Positions 7,804 through 16,007 are shown, numbered from the stretch's first letter. The stretch: DNA of 52,946 nt from Woeseiaceae bacterium (GCA_024640315.1 JAHEFF010000022.1:1-52946), one strand, 5' to 3'. Notes: generated by a model not told the origin, from the letters alone. Numbers and translations are program-made.

Positions 7804-9204
7804 TTGAACCAGGAAAGTCGAAAACTCCTGATCGTTGAGGACGATCCCGGGTTGCTGTCGCAGCTCAAGTGGTGCTTCGAGGACTACGATGTCGTCACGG
7901 CGGAAGACCGCAATTCTGCGATTAATGAGCTTCGCAGGCACGAGCCGACTGTGGTTCTCCAGGACCTTGGCCTGCCGCCCAATCCGGAGGGGGTTGACGA
8001 GGGACTGGCAACCTTGCAGGAGTTGCTGAAGCTTTCGCCCCATCTCAAAATCATCGTCGTGACTGGTCATGGCGACCAGGAAAATGCGCTGAAGTCGGTC
8101 GCGCTTGGTGCTTACGACTTTTACCAAAAGCCGGTCGACACCGATACGCTGCAGCTCCTCGTGGAGCGCGCATTTAACATGGCCAGGCTCGAGGGCGAGA
8201 ATCGCCGCCTGCAAAACCTCGCCAGTGAATCACCGCTTGACGGCATCGTGGCGGCTAGTGAAGGCATGCTGAACGTATGCCGCATGATCGAGAAAGTCGC
8301 GCCCACGGATGTCACGACCTTGCTGCTCGGGGAAAGTGGTACGGGTAAAGAATTGCTGGCGAGATCATTACACCGACTGAGCGGGCGCGCTGACAAACGG
8401 TTCATGGCCATCAACTGCGCGGCCATCCCCGAGAACCTGCTCGAGTCAGAGCTTTTTGGTTTCGAGAAGGGCGCGTTTACCGGCGCCGTAAAACAGACGC
8501 AGGGAAAAATCGAGCTAGCCGACGGTGGCACCTTGTTCCTTGATGAAATCGGTGACATGCCAGTGGCATTGCAGGCCAAGTTGCTCCGTTTTTTGCAGGA
8601 GCGCGTCATTGAACGAGTCGGTGGCCGTGAAGAAATTTCGGTCGATGTCCGCGTGGTTTGTGCCACGAACCAGAATCCAACCGAACTGATTGCGCAGGAC
8701 CTGTTTCGCGAGGATCTTTACTATCGCGTCAGTGAAATCACGATCGACATTCCGCCGTTTCGTGAGCGGGAAGAAGGCCGGTTGATTCTCGCCCGCCATC
8801 TCCTCGTCAAATACGCAAAGTCGCAGGGGCGCGGTTTGGTCGGCTTCACAGATGACGCCAATGCGGCCATCGAGGCGTACTCCTGGCCTGGAAATGTAAG
8901 GGAGCTGGAGAACAAGATAAAAGGTGCAGTCATCATGGCGGACGGGAAGCAGGTGACTGCTGCCGATCTCGGCATCGATGGCGCAGAGGATCAGGAGGGA
9001 GTCTCGCTAAATCTGCGTGAAGTCAGACAGCGAGCAGAATCGAAGGCGATTCGCGTTGCGCTGATGAAAAACTTTGGCAATATTTCACGCGCTGCCGAGC
9101 AACTCGGCGTTACGCGCCCCACGCTGTACGACCTGCTGAATAAGTATGGTTTGTCGGCAGACGCATATTCCAAGCGCAGCGCCAACGGGGGCAGCGGTTC
9201 CTGA
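7804..9204 (+). CDS. prsR: Sigma-54-dependent response regulator, PrsR-like
   Basis: A 466-residue NtrC-class activator. The receiver domain (residues 8–120) has the acidic pair Asp13/Asp14, phospho-acceptor Asp54 in LQDLGLPP and the lysine of YQKPVD. The AAA+ domain has Walker A GESGTGKE (176–183) and the sigma-54 contact loop GAFTGA (223–228). A Fis-type helix-turn-helix lies near 430–450. The receiver wording (WCF..YDV, DLGLPPNPEG, GAYDFYQKP) is that of the PEP-CTERM/exosortase regulator family PrsR, which drives exopolysaccharide genes with kinase PrsK. No prsK, exosortase or polysaccharide locus is present, so it is an orphan here. The TTG start is set by GGAAGGA ending about 6 nt upstream. 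The PrsR subfamily call is from memory of sequence features. Confidence 0.85.
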   Translation: MNQESRKLLIVEDDPGLLSQLKWCFEDYDVVTAEDRNSAINELRRHEPTVVLQDLGLPPNPEGVDEGLATLQELLKLSPHLKIIVVTGHGDQENALKSVALGAYDFYQKPVDTDTLQLLVERAFNMARLEGENRRLQNLASESPLDGIVAASEGMLNVCRMIEKVAPTDVTTLLLGESGTGKELLARSLHRLSGRADKRFMAINCAAIPENLLESELFGFEKGAFTGAVKQTQGKIELADGGTLFLDEIGDMPVALQAKLLRFLQERVIERVGGREEISVDVRVVCATNQNPTELIAQDLFREDLYYRVSEITIDIPPFREREEGRLILARHLLVKYAKSQGRGLVGFTDDANAAIEAYSWPGNVRELENKIKGAVIMADGKQVTAADLGIDGAEDQEGVSLNLREVRQRAESKAIRVALMKNFGNISRAAEQLGVTRPTLYDLLNKYGLSADAYSKRSANGGSGS

Positions 9205-9214
9205 AAATTTCAGG
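9200..9214. other. Perfect palindrome shared by two convergent stop codons
   Basis: The 15-nt palindrome CCTGAAAATTTCAGG contains the TGA of prsR and, on the other strand, the TGA of the convergent gene, which are 5 nt apart. It is too short and AT-rich for a convincing terminator. Confidence 0.5.
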
Positions 9215-10247
9215 GGCGTCTTGGCGTCCGGTCGATGTATTCCTGCATCCTTCCCTCGTTATAGAGTTGTCGGAAGAACGAATCGGGATCGCATTCGAAA
9301 GGGTAAATGACGGCGTCATCTTGCCGTGTCCAGACACGCCGCCGGATCGGCGGGCGCAGGTAGTTTTCGGGATCGTGCAATGTCAAAACCAGTGACAGCC
9401 GATTTCCGTTGTCACTTAATCTGTATCGTTCTACTGTCCTGGCGTTCTCGGAAATCGGTTCGCCGTTAAAGTCCCTGGTTGTTTGCGTAAGCAGGTTTGT
9501 CTCGATAACGAGTTCGCCATTTTCCAGTCTGCCCTTGGAATAGCCCATCGAGGAATTGGGAAAGAAGTCCGGGTCTTCGCGATCGTCAGTGAAAACACGT
9601 CGCGACAGATTAAACGCTTCGTATAGCATTACGAGTTTGTTGTCGGTTGCGATAATCTCAAATGGAAATGACCACGTGACGGCGGCATACAGCCCGGGTG
9701 AGATACAGCGTTTCTGCGGTTCATCCATGCGCGCGTCATATCCCGAGTGCCATTCTTTCGCTTCGGGGGTCAGCGCCATCGTCCACTTGCGAAAATCGAC
9801 GCCGCGCAGCGGTGCCCAGGTCCCTGCAATCTGTTCGATATCTTTAATGGCTTCTGCCGGAGGTTCATCGACGTACGGATTTGCTGACCATGTCGATCCA
9901 TCTTCACCAAACTCTGCCGCGGATTCGACAACATCAATTGATGTCAGAGTCCCGCGCATCATTCTGCCTACGAGTTCGCCCGACAATTTCCGCTGAAACA
10001 GGTAGCCCTGCCGGTCACGGGCATCGACGAACACCTCGATATGGTTTCCCTCAATAGTCATCGGCGCCGGGCCGCCTTCTACCCAGGCGATAAGGTCATC
10101 ACCTTTGCGTTCGATCTCAAGAAGACCCACCAGCGGTTCCGCCGGAATCTGCACATCCAGTACCCATGCGCCGATGAAATCTGCGTCGTCGGCCAGTACC
10201 GGTGAACCAAAGGCAAATAGAGACAATAACGTGAAAAACCGGCGCAT
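9210..10247 (-). CDS. Secreted protein of unknown function, partner of DUF6152
   Basis: A 345-residue protein with a clear signal peptide (about 19 residues, MRRFFTLLSLFAFG...VLA). No catalytic motif is recognised. The first third has a beta-rich, lipocalin-like look (GAWVLDVQ, then repeated E/K strands). The second part has RCISPG and a WSFPFEIIATDNKLVMLYE block that I recall from uncharacterised proteins encoded beside DUF6152 genes in Gammaproteobacteria. The start codon shares one base with the stop of the upstream DUF6152 gene (TGATG), so translation is coupled and the two products probably work together in the periplasm. Function unknown. Confidence 0.75.
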   Translation of the reverse strand: MRRFFTLLSLFAFGSPVLADDADFIGAWVLDVQIPAEPLVGLLEIERKGDDLIAWVEGGPAPMTIEGNHIEVFVDARDRQGYLFQRKLSGELVGRMMRGTLTSIDVVESAAEFGEDGSTWSANPYVDEPPAEAIKDIEQIAGTWAPLRGVDFRKWTMALTPEAKEWHSGYDARMDEPQKRCISPGLYAAVTWSFPFEIIATDNKLVMLYEAFNLSRRVFTDDREDPDFFPNSSMGYSKGRLENGELVIETNLLTQTTRDFNGEPISENARTVERYRLSDNGNRLSLVLTLHDPENYLRPPIRRRVWTRQDDAVIYPFECDPDSFFRQLYNEGRMQEYIDRTPRRP

Positions 10248-10651
10248 CAGTTCTTGATATCGTAGGCCACAGATCGTGATGTCAGCACGCGGCCGTCTGG
10301 CAGTGTGACATCGAGAATCGACATGATCGTCTTATTGGTATGGCCGACGTGGCCGAAGATCTTGATTTTGTCCCCGACTTTGATCGTGTCCTTCAGCCAG
10401 CCCTCGCGGACGAGTTTTACAGGCGTCAGGCCACGCGTATCCCAGAGTACTTCGTTGCCGTCTTCATCAATGACCTTCACGTAATAGCGGACATGCGGGC
10501 TTTTGAACCAGACTTCGGTCACCACGCCCTCGATCGTCATTGGTGAATCACGATCGAATTCTGCCGCGTAGGAGTGGTGGGCGCGGACGCCACCTGACAG
10601 CAGGATCGTACCGATGAAGCATGTTGCGACGAGGAGTCGGGAGTGGGGCAT
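10247..10651 (-). CDS. DUF6152 family periplasmic protein
   Basis: A 134-residue protein with an N-terminal signal peptide ending near GGVRA, followed at once by HHSYAAEFD and the phrase MTIEGVVTEVWFKSPH, both hallmarks of DUF6152. The predicted fold is a small OB-like beta barrel (KVGDKIKIFGHVGHT). Its role is unknown; I would expect ligand or metal binding by the exposed His pair at the mature N-terminus, but that is inference. It is the first gene of a two-gene unit coupled through TGATG to the 345-residue secreted protein. Confidence 0.83.
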   Translation of the reverse strand: MPHSRLLVATCFIGTILLSGGVRAHHSYAAEFDRDSPMTIEGVVTEVWFKSPHVRYYVKVIDEDGNEVLWDTRGLTPVKLVREGWLKDTIKVGDKIKIFGHVGHTNKTIMSILDVTLPDGRVLTSRSVAYDIKN

Positions 10652-10727
10652 TGCGAGAACCAGTTCGAAGTTTCAAGCGGCAGCAATCTTACCATCGACT
10701 GGGCCGGACGCCTGCACGGACGGACGA

Positions 10728-10756
10728 TTGATGCAGGGTATAACCAGGGTTATACT
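10728..10756 (+). promoter_or_regulatory. Toxin–antitoxin promoter with overlapping operator palindrome
   Basis: TTGATG (10728–10733) and TATACT (10751–10756) are spaced by 17 nt, a near-consensus sigma-70 promoter. A perfect inverted repeat GTATAACC-AG-GGTTATAC (10738–10755) fills most of the spacer and the -10 box, the expected operator of a ribbon-helix-helix antitoxin. The antitoxin ATG at 10765 is only 8 nt after the -10 box, so transcription from here would give a leader of at most a few bases. Confidence 0.8.
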
Positions 10757-10764
10757 CATCTGCT

Positions 10765-11007
10765 ATGAAAACCGCAATATCCATCCCGAACGAGATATTT
10801 GAAGCCGCGGAACAACTCGCAGATCGTATCGGTATGTCGCGCAGCGAGCTGTATGCCACGGCCGTGGCCGAATTCATGACCCGGCACAGGTCGGCCGGTG
10901 TTCGCGAGCGCCTGGACGCCGTATACGAAATTTCGGCTGAGGTCGCACGTCTTGAGAGCGTTGTGTCGAACGTGCCGATCGCCTCGGTCCCTAAAGAGCG
11001 CTGGTAA
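10765..11007 (+). CDS. Ribbon-helix-helix antitoxin, MazE-like
   Basis: An 80-residue protein. The N-terminal 45 residues fit a ribbon-helix-helix DNA-binding fold: strand MKTAISIPNEIF, helix with EQLADRIGMS, helix RSELYATAVAEFMTRH. The acidic C-terminal tail (ISAEVARLESVV, ending in VPKERW) should wrap and block the toxin. It would bind the palindrome directly upstream and repress its own operon. Stop and toxin start overlap in TAATG, so the two products are made in a coupled way with antitoxin first. No Shine–Dalgarno sequence can fit between the predicted transcription start and the ATG. Confidence 0.87.
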   Translation: MKTAISIPNEIFEAAEQLADRIGMSRSELYATAVAEFMTRHRSAGVRERLDAVYEISAEVARLESVVSNVPIASVPKERW

Positions 11008-11327
11008 TGCGACGAGGGGAGATTCGCTGGCTTAGCCGGGATGCAGGTGCGCGGCAGCCCCTGCTGGTTATTCAGGAAAACGAATTCAACGACAGCCTGA
11101 TACCGACGGTGGTTTGCGTGGTGATCAGCGGCAATTTACGTGTGGCGCATGCGCCAGGCAATGTATTCCTGTCTGCAAAGGCGTCAGGACTCGGCAGGGA
11201 TGCCGTTGCCAACGTGGCGCAGCTCGTCACCGTTGAGCGGCAATATCTTGCTGAACCAGTGGGTCTTCTGGGTGGCAGGCTGTTGCGGGAAGTAGACGAA
11301 GGGCTGCGACTCACCCTCGCGATATGA
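11007..11327 (+). CDS. MazF/PemK family toxin (mRNA endoribonuclease)
   Basis: A 106-residue member of the MazF/PemK fold: it opens MRRGEIRWLSRDAG, continues with the strand RQPLLVIQENEFN, and has the core PTVVCVVISGN and a later GLGRDAVANVAQLVTV block. MazF toxins cut single-stranded mRNA at short motifs and stop growth until antitoxin is remade. The Arg/Gly loop near the N-terminus and the Thr/Ser in the core strand are the usual active-site regions; the cleavage motif cannot be predicted. The stop codon touches the stop of convergent glrR with no spacer at all. Compared with family members the length is complete. Confidence 0.88.
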   Translation: MRRGEIRWLSRDAGARQPLLVIQENEFNDSLIPTVVCVVISGNLRVAHAPGNVFLSAKASGLGRDAVANVAQLVTVERQYLAEPVGLLGGRLLREVDEGLRLTLAI

Positions 11328-12680
11328 CTAACGGGTCTTGAATACGTCTGGATTCAGGTCGTGCCGCGACAGCAGCTTGTAAAAATCAGTTCGGTTCCGC
11401 TTGGCGAGCCGCGCCGCCTGACTGACGTTGCCCATCGTAATCTGGAGAATCTGCGACAGGTAATTGCGGGTGAATTCGTCACGCGCATCTGTGAAGGACA
11501 TCAGTTTGCCAGCGTGTTCGCCCAGTGACGACTGCACCAGTTCCCCGCTGATGACCGGAGAACGTGACAGCGCAACGTTTTGTCGCACGATGTTGTAGAG
11601 CTGGCGAATATTGCCAGGCCATTCGGCCGTCACCAGGAGCTCGACAGCCTCGGGCGCATAGACCTTGCGTTCCTGATCGCTTTCTTTGGCGATTTGCTGC
11701 AGAAAATGCGACACGAGCAGGGGAATGTCTTCGCGGCGTTCGTCAAGGCCGGGCAATTCAATATTGACGACATTCAGCCGGTAGTAGAGATCCTCGCGGA
11801 ACGTGCCCTCACGCATCATTTCCTGCAGATCCCTGTGGGTTGCTGAAATGACCCGCACATCGACCTGCATCGCCTCGGTACTGCCGACAGGCCGGACCTG
11901 GTGTTCCTGCAGAACGCGCAACAACTTGACCTGCAAGCGCATCGGCATATCGCCAATTTCGTCGAGAAGCAGGGTGCCGCCTTCGGCCGCCTGGAACAGG
12001 CCGTCATGACTGCGGGTCGCGCCTGTAAATGCGCCCTTGACGTGGCCGAACAGTTCGGACTCCAGCAGGTTTTCCGCCATGGCGCTGCAATTAATGGCAA
12101 CGAATGCTCTGTCATTGCGCGGGCTGGCATGATGAATCGCCTGGGCAAGCAGTTCCTTACCGGTGCCGCTTTGCCCCGTAATGAGTACCCGTGCGTCTGT
12201 TGCAGCGACCATTTTCGCTTGCGCCAAAATCTCTTTCAGTTTCTGGTTGCGAGTGATGATCTCCGCTGCCCAGTTATCATCGACCTCCGCGGATCCGGAC
12301 ACTTTCATCGCCCGCTCGACAGTATCCATCAACTCATCTTTATCGATAGGTTTGGTCAGGAAGCCGAACGCCCCGCTTTGGGTCGCTGTGACTGCATCGG
12401 GGATAGTGCCGTGGGCGGTGATAATCACGACGCGCAGACCGGGAGACTTGGTCTGCAATTCTTTTAACAGACCGATTCCGTCCATCTTGTCCATTTTCAG
12501 GTCGGTGACGACCAGGTCTGGGCGAAATCTGTGGAGCACAGCAAGCGCTTTGTGGGCGCTTTCGACGGCTTCGACATCATAGCTTTCCGCCCGAAGACGA
12601 ATGCTCAGGAGGCGCAGGAGTCCGGGGTCGTCGTCGACCAGGAGAATCTTGCCTTTTGACTCAGAGTTATGGCTTGCCAT
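11328..12680 (-). CDS. glrR: Sigma-54 response regulator GlrR/QseF
   Basis: A 450-residue NtrC-family activator. The receiver has Asp60 (VVTDLKMDKMDG) as phospho-acceptor. The AAA+ domain has GQSGTGKE, the sigma-54 loop GAFTGA (216–221) and LLLDEIGDMP. The C-terminal helix-turn-helix is MGNVSQAARLAKRNRTDFYK, and the end (LNPDVFK) is like that of enterobacterial GlrR/QseF. It should be phosphorylated by GlrK and open sigma-54 promoters; in enterobacteria the target is the sRNA gene glmY, which controls envelope precursor supply. Order glrK–qseG–glrR is the enteric one. It lies 72 nt after the qseG-like gene. No clear sigma-54 promoter was seen in the window. Confidence 0.92.
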   Translation of the reverse strand: MASHNSESKGKILLVDDDPGLLRLLSIRLRAESYDVEAVESAHKALAVLHRFRPDLVVTDLKMDKMDGIGLLKELQTKSPGLRVVIITAHGTIPDAVTATQSGAFGFLTKPIDKDELMDTVERAMKVSGSAEVDDNWAAEIITRNQKLKEILAQAKMVAATDARVLITGQSGTGKELLAQAIHHASPRNDRAFVAINCSAMAENLLESELFGHVKGAFTGATRSHDGLFQAAEGGTLLLDEIGDMPMRLQVKLLRVLQEHQVRPVGSTEAMQVDVRVISATHRDLQEMMREGTFREDLYYRLNVVNIELPGLDERREDIPLLVSHFLQQIAKESDQERKVYAPEAVELLVTAEWPGNIRQLYNIVRQNVALSRSPVISGELVQSSLGEHAGKLMSFTDARDEFTRNYLSQILQITMGNVSQAARLAKRNRTDFYKLLSRHDLNPDVFKTR

Positions 12681-12752
12681 AGTGATGGATGATCGCTTGT
12701 CTCGGCCCGGTATTATGTCTAACGAAGTTTACAACGGATTGCGCAGTGCGAG

Positions 12753-13388
12753 CTATTGCGGATCGTTTTCTCCGGATTGCTCGCGAATAGATCGCTCAAT
12801 AGAAGTGATGGCCTCGAGTTTGGACTCGGCATCGGCCAACGCTTCCCGGAGCCGGCGATTTTCCGCCTCGATCCGTGACATTCGCTGGGCGATGGCGGCC
12901 TCTTCGGTCGCTGTGGCACGGGTATTTTCCGACCTTAGGCGTCGTGACTCGGAGTCGAGCACCAATCGAGTCTCGACATCTCTCTGGAAGATGGTCGCCA
13001 GGGCAATTTCCGATGCTGTCATCATCTCTGGCTGTGAAAGAATTTCCCGCAGCAGCCGCTGCGCTTCCGCATTATTTGATTCCGAATGTCCGGGCGTCGC
13101 GAGAACGAGCGCATAACGAAGTCGAGTTGACGGATCCGGCGTCAGCATGGCCGCAGACTGTGAGTCTGCGAATATCTCCGCCTGCGTTGCGGGGTCGCCG
13201 CTGATGAGCTCTGCCAGTTCAGAAAGGTAGGTCCCCGCGTCGGCTGAGCCAAGAATGACATCGTCGGTGGGAGTCGCGGTCCGTCGGCCCTTGAGCCAGT
13301 TGGAGGTGGATTCGCAGCCAGACAGCAGAAGCGCCGCCACGATGGCGGCGAGTGTGAATATCCTGGTTGTCGAAGACCCGTTATGCAT
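12753..13388 (-). CDS. qseG: QseG/YfhG-like outer-membrane lipoprotein
   Basis: A 211-residue lipoprotein lying between the GlrK and GlrR genes, which is the position of qseG (yfhG). The signal ends LLLSGC with Cys25 as the lipidated residue. The C-terminal third is a coiled coil (about residues 150–200, with IEAENRRLREALADAESK). In E. coli QseG is an outer-membrane lipoprotein that contacts the kinase and tunes signalling; the same role is inferred here from position and layout, since sequence similarity in this family is low. The ATG at 13388 is chosen because it gives a short signal and overlaps the glrK end by 8 nt; the frame extends 25 codons further upstream. Confidence 0.8.
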   Translation of the reverse strand: MHNGSSTTRIFTLAAIVAALLLSGCESTSNWLKGRRTATPTDDVILGSADAGTYLSELAELISGDPATQAEIFADSQSAAMLTPDPSTRLRYALVLATPGHSESNNAEAQRLLREILSQPEMMTASEIALATIFQRDVETRLVLDSESRRLRSENTRATATEEAAIAQRMSRIEAENRRLREALADAESKLEAITSIERSIREQSGENDPQ

Positions 13389-14847
13389 TCGCGGCAATCC
13401 TTTGATTTGCGGCTTCCCGTTTTTGCGGAATATGAATCCGGAAGTGAGCTCCCGAAAATTCATCCGAATTTACCAATTCTACTGAACCTTCGTGGGCCTG
13501 TATGCACTCGAGGACCACTGACAACCCAATTCCGGTTCCGGCGATGTGACCGCCCTGTTCCTGGTTGCCCTGGAAAAAGGCCTCGAAGATTCGCGGAGTC
13601 TCATCCTCCGGTATTCCGGGCCCCGTGTCCGCGAACTCGAGCACAAAACTCAATGGTGTTGATTTTGCCCTGATTGTGATGACGCCATCTTTGGGCGTGA
13701 ACTTGACGGCATTTGAGAGAAGGTTATCGAGCACTGTCCTCAGCTTGTCACGATCAGCATTCACGACGATATCCTCCACATCCAGCTTCAATTGGATCTT
13801 TGCTGCTTTCAGTGCGAGTCGCTGCGCCTTGGCGACTGAAATCACCAGTGCGCGAAGCGGGAAATCCGTGAGCGTAAGAATTTCATTTTTCGATTGCCAG
13901 GCACTGAAGCTCAGCAGGTTTTCGATGAGCTGCTGTAACTTGAGCCCATTCAGCCTGAGGATGTCGGTCACCTCCCGCTGCGGTTTTCCGAGTTCACCGA
14001 CCGTTCCGTCGAGCAGAAGCTCCGTCCCCTCGCGAATATTGGCCAGAGGCGTCTTGAGTTCGTGGGACATGTGGCGGAGAAAGCGGTTTTTCTCCTGCGC
14101 AAGTTCGAGCAGACGCATCCGCAACCATTCCAGCTGTCGTCCCAGGCGTTCCAGGTCCGACGGGCCCTTGACCTCAATCGTTCTGGAGAACCCGCTTCTG
14201 CCGAGTTGGTTGATCGCCTGGTCGATTTGCCGAATCGGCCGCGCCACCAGCAAGGTGAAAAAGAGGACGAGGATCAGCGTGCCGGGCACCAGCGCCGCAG
14301 TCTGCCACGCTGAAACCTGTTGTGCTCGCCGCGTGCTTTCCTGCAATGCATTGAGTTCAAGTTCGATATGGTTGCTGAGCGTCAGCGACAGGCGAGTGAC
14401 ACGTTGTCTGAGTGCAGCAAATTCCGCAATCGCCTCTTCAGCGTCTGCTTCGTTGAGCTCTCCATTTGAAATGCTGCGTACGACTCGGCGTGTGGAAACC
14501 CTTATTGCCCGCGCGAAAGAAACGGCATTGGCCTTTTCCGCCAGTGGCCATATTTTGTCCAGCGTGGCCTCAAGCGCGTTGGCATCCTGTTCCAGCAACG
14601 CAAGGCTGTCCTGATTTTTTAGCACCAGGAATTGGCGGGCGACGCGCTCGAGCGATGCGACTTGCTGCGCAAGCTGTCGATTGTTCTCCGCGGCTGTCAC
14701 GCCGGAAACCACCAGTTGCTCGCTTTGTTCAGCGAGCCGGTCGAGATTGAACAACGCCCAGAAGACCGCAATCAGGAGGGGTAGCGCTACCAGCCCGAAG
14801 CCGACCAGAATCAGTCCATTCAGCGATTTTGGTCGCGGAAATTTCAT
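13381..14847 (-). CDS. glrK: Sensor histidine kinase GlrK/QseE
   Basis: A 488-residue membrane kinase. TM1 (about 12–34) and TM2 (about 186–205, TAALVPGTLILVLFFTLLV) flank a helical periplasmic sensor; a HAMP linker follows. The H-box FLRHMSHELKTPL places the phosphorylated His at residue 262. The catalytic part has N-box LDNLLSNAVKF, G1 DTGPGI, F-box EAFFQG and G2 GTGIGLS, all intact. It should autophosphorylate and pass phosphate to GlrR, with the lipoprotein between the genes as modulator. It follows galE by 29 nt on the same strand, so an envelope-sugar gene and an envelope sensor may share a transcript. Confidence 0.9.
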   Translation of the reverse strand: MKFPRPKSLNGLILVGFGLVALPLLIAVFWALFNLDRLAEQSEQLVVSGVTAAENNRQLAQQVASLERVARQFLVLKNQDSLALLEQDANALEATLDKIWPLAEKANAVSFARAIRVSTRRVVRSISNGELNEADAEEAIAEFAALRQRVTRLSLTLSNHIELELNALQESTRRAQQVSAWQTAALVPGTLILVLFFTLLVARPIRQIDQAINQLGRSGFSRTIEVKGPSDLERLGRQLEWLRMRLLELAQEKNRFLRHMSHELKTPLANIREGTELLLDGTVGELGKPQREVTDILRLNGLKLQQLIENLLSFSAWQSKNEILTLTDFPLRALVISVAKAQRLALKAAKIQLKLDVEDIVVNADRDKLRTVLDNLLSNAVKFTPKDGVITIRAKSTPLSFVLEFADTGPGIPEDETPRIFEAFFQGNQEQGGHIAGTGIGLSVVLECIQAHEGSVELVNSDEFSGAHFRIHIPQKREAANQRIAANA

Positions 14848-14876
14848 GGCGTCAGTGTAGCACCTGGATCATTTCG

Positions 14877-15887
14877 CTATGCCCGCCAATAAGCGTCGGG
14901 GTCGCCCGCAGCGATCTTCCTTTCCCAGGCCAGGGCGGTTTCGACGATGATATCCAGGTTGTCGTACCTGGGTACCCAGCCCAGCACATCGCGAACGCGT
15001 TGTGCGACCGCTATGAGTTCCGGCGGATCGCCTGCGCGGCGCGGCTCGTCGATAATTTTGAGTGGCGCAGCGTTCGCTTTCTCGACAGCGCTCAGGACCT
15101 CGCGGACGCTGTAGCCGTGGCCGTAACCGCAATTGAGAGTTGTAGAGTCGCCGCCCCGGCGCAGATAGGCCAGGGCGTCGAGATGTGCGGTCGCAAGATC
15201 ATCGACATGGATATAGTCGCGCAGGCCGGTGCCGTCCGGCGTCGGATAGTCCGTACCAAAGACAGATACTTGCGGCCGCTTGCCCACCGCCGCCTCGCAG
15301 GCGACTTTCACCAACAAAGTGGCTTTCGGTGTCGATTGGCCGATCGTACCCGAAGGCTCGCAACCGGCAACGTTGAAGTAGCGAAGTGCGACGTAGGACG
15401 GACCGCCCGCAGCGGCGAGGTCCTTCAGCATCCACTCGGTCATCAGTTTCGAGGTGCCATAAGGATTGATGGGCTGAGTGGGCGAATCTTCCGAAGCCCG
15501 TCCGCCTTCAGGCATGCCGTAAACAGCGGCAGTTGAGGAAAAGACGACGTGCTTCACCCCGTGATTCTGACAGGCTTCCAGCAGCGTTCTGCTGTTGGCC
15601 GTGTTGTTGCGGTAGTACTTCAGCGGGTCCGCCATCGATTCCGGAACGATGGTATGCGCTGCAAAGTGCATGACAGTGTCAATATCGTGCTCTGAAAACA
15701 GGCGCTCCAGCAGCACGGCATCGCCCGTATCCCCGATGACCAGGTCGCCCGACGTGACCGCCGCCTCGAAGCCTGTGCTGAGGTTGTCGAGGGTCACCAC
15801 GGACTCGCCGGCGGCACCCAGTTGCCGCACGACGTGGCTACCGATATATCCGGCCCCGCCAGTGACCAGTATCTTCTTGTTTTCCAT
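14877..15887 (-). CDS. galE: UDP-glucose 4-epimerase
   Basis: GalE interconverts UDP-glucose and UDP-galactose (and in many bacteria the N-acetyl forms) for LPS, capsule or galactose use. The 336-residue enzyme has the NAD-binding GGAGYIG (10–16), the serine/threonine of SSTAAVYG (117–124) and the catalytic Tyr143–Lys147 pair of YGTSK. Family blocks RYFNVAGC and GLRDYIHVDDLA are present. The ATG at 15887 is chosen: it directly precedes the nucleotide fold and has GGAA about 6 nt upstream; the frame could extend 15 codons further. It reads into glrK–qseG–glrR. Confidence 0.95.
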   Translation of the reverse strand: MENKKILVTGGAGYIGSHVVRQLGAAGESVVTLDNLSTGFEAAVTSGDLVIGDTGDAVLLERLFSEHDIDTVMHFAAHTIVPESMADPLKYYRNNTANSRTLLEACQNHGVKHVVFSSTAAVYGMPEGGRASEDSPTQPINPYGTSKLMTEWMLKDLAAAGGPSYVALRYFNVAGCEPSGTIGQSTPKATLLVKVACEAAVGKRPQVSVFGTDYPTPDGTGLRDYIHVDDLATAHLDALAYLRRGGDSTTLNCGYGHGYSVREVLSAVEKANAAPLKIIDEPRRAGDPPELIAVAQRVRDVLGWVPRYDNLDIIVETALAWERKIAAGDPDAYWRA

Positions 15888-15985
15888 TAAGTTTCCGAAC
15901 TCCTGAAACAAATGTGAACTGTGAGGTTCCAACCCATGAAGATTCTATCAATACTGCGGGACGGTACAGGAATTGTGTCTCACTA

Positions 15986-16007
15986 AGTGCCTGATCTGTC
16001 AGGCACT
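15986..16007. other. Hairpin in the galE / metallopeptidase divergent region
   Basis: A perfect 9-bp inverted repeat (AGTGCCTGA / TCAGGCACT) with a TCTG loop stands between the divergent galE and peptidase genes. There is no T tract on either side, so an operator or mRNA leader structure is more likely than a terminator. Its role is unknown. A nearby 9-nt direct repeat (ATCGATATC twice, about 16052–16069) was also seen. Confidence 0.5.

Noticed and set aside
13565..14614. A 349-codon frame antisense to glrK
   Set aside because: Serine/arginine-rich translation typical of the shadow of a high-GC gene; the kinase on the other strand has every catalytic box.
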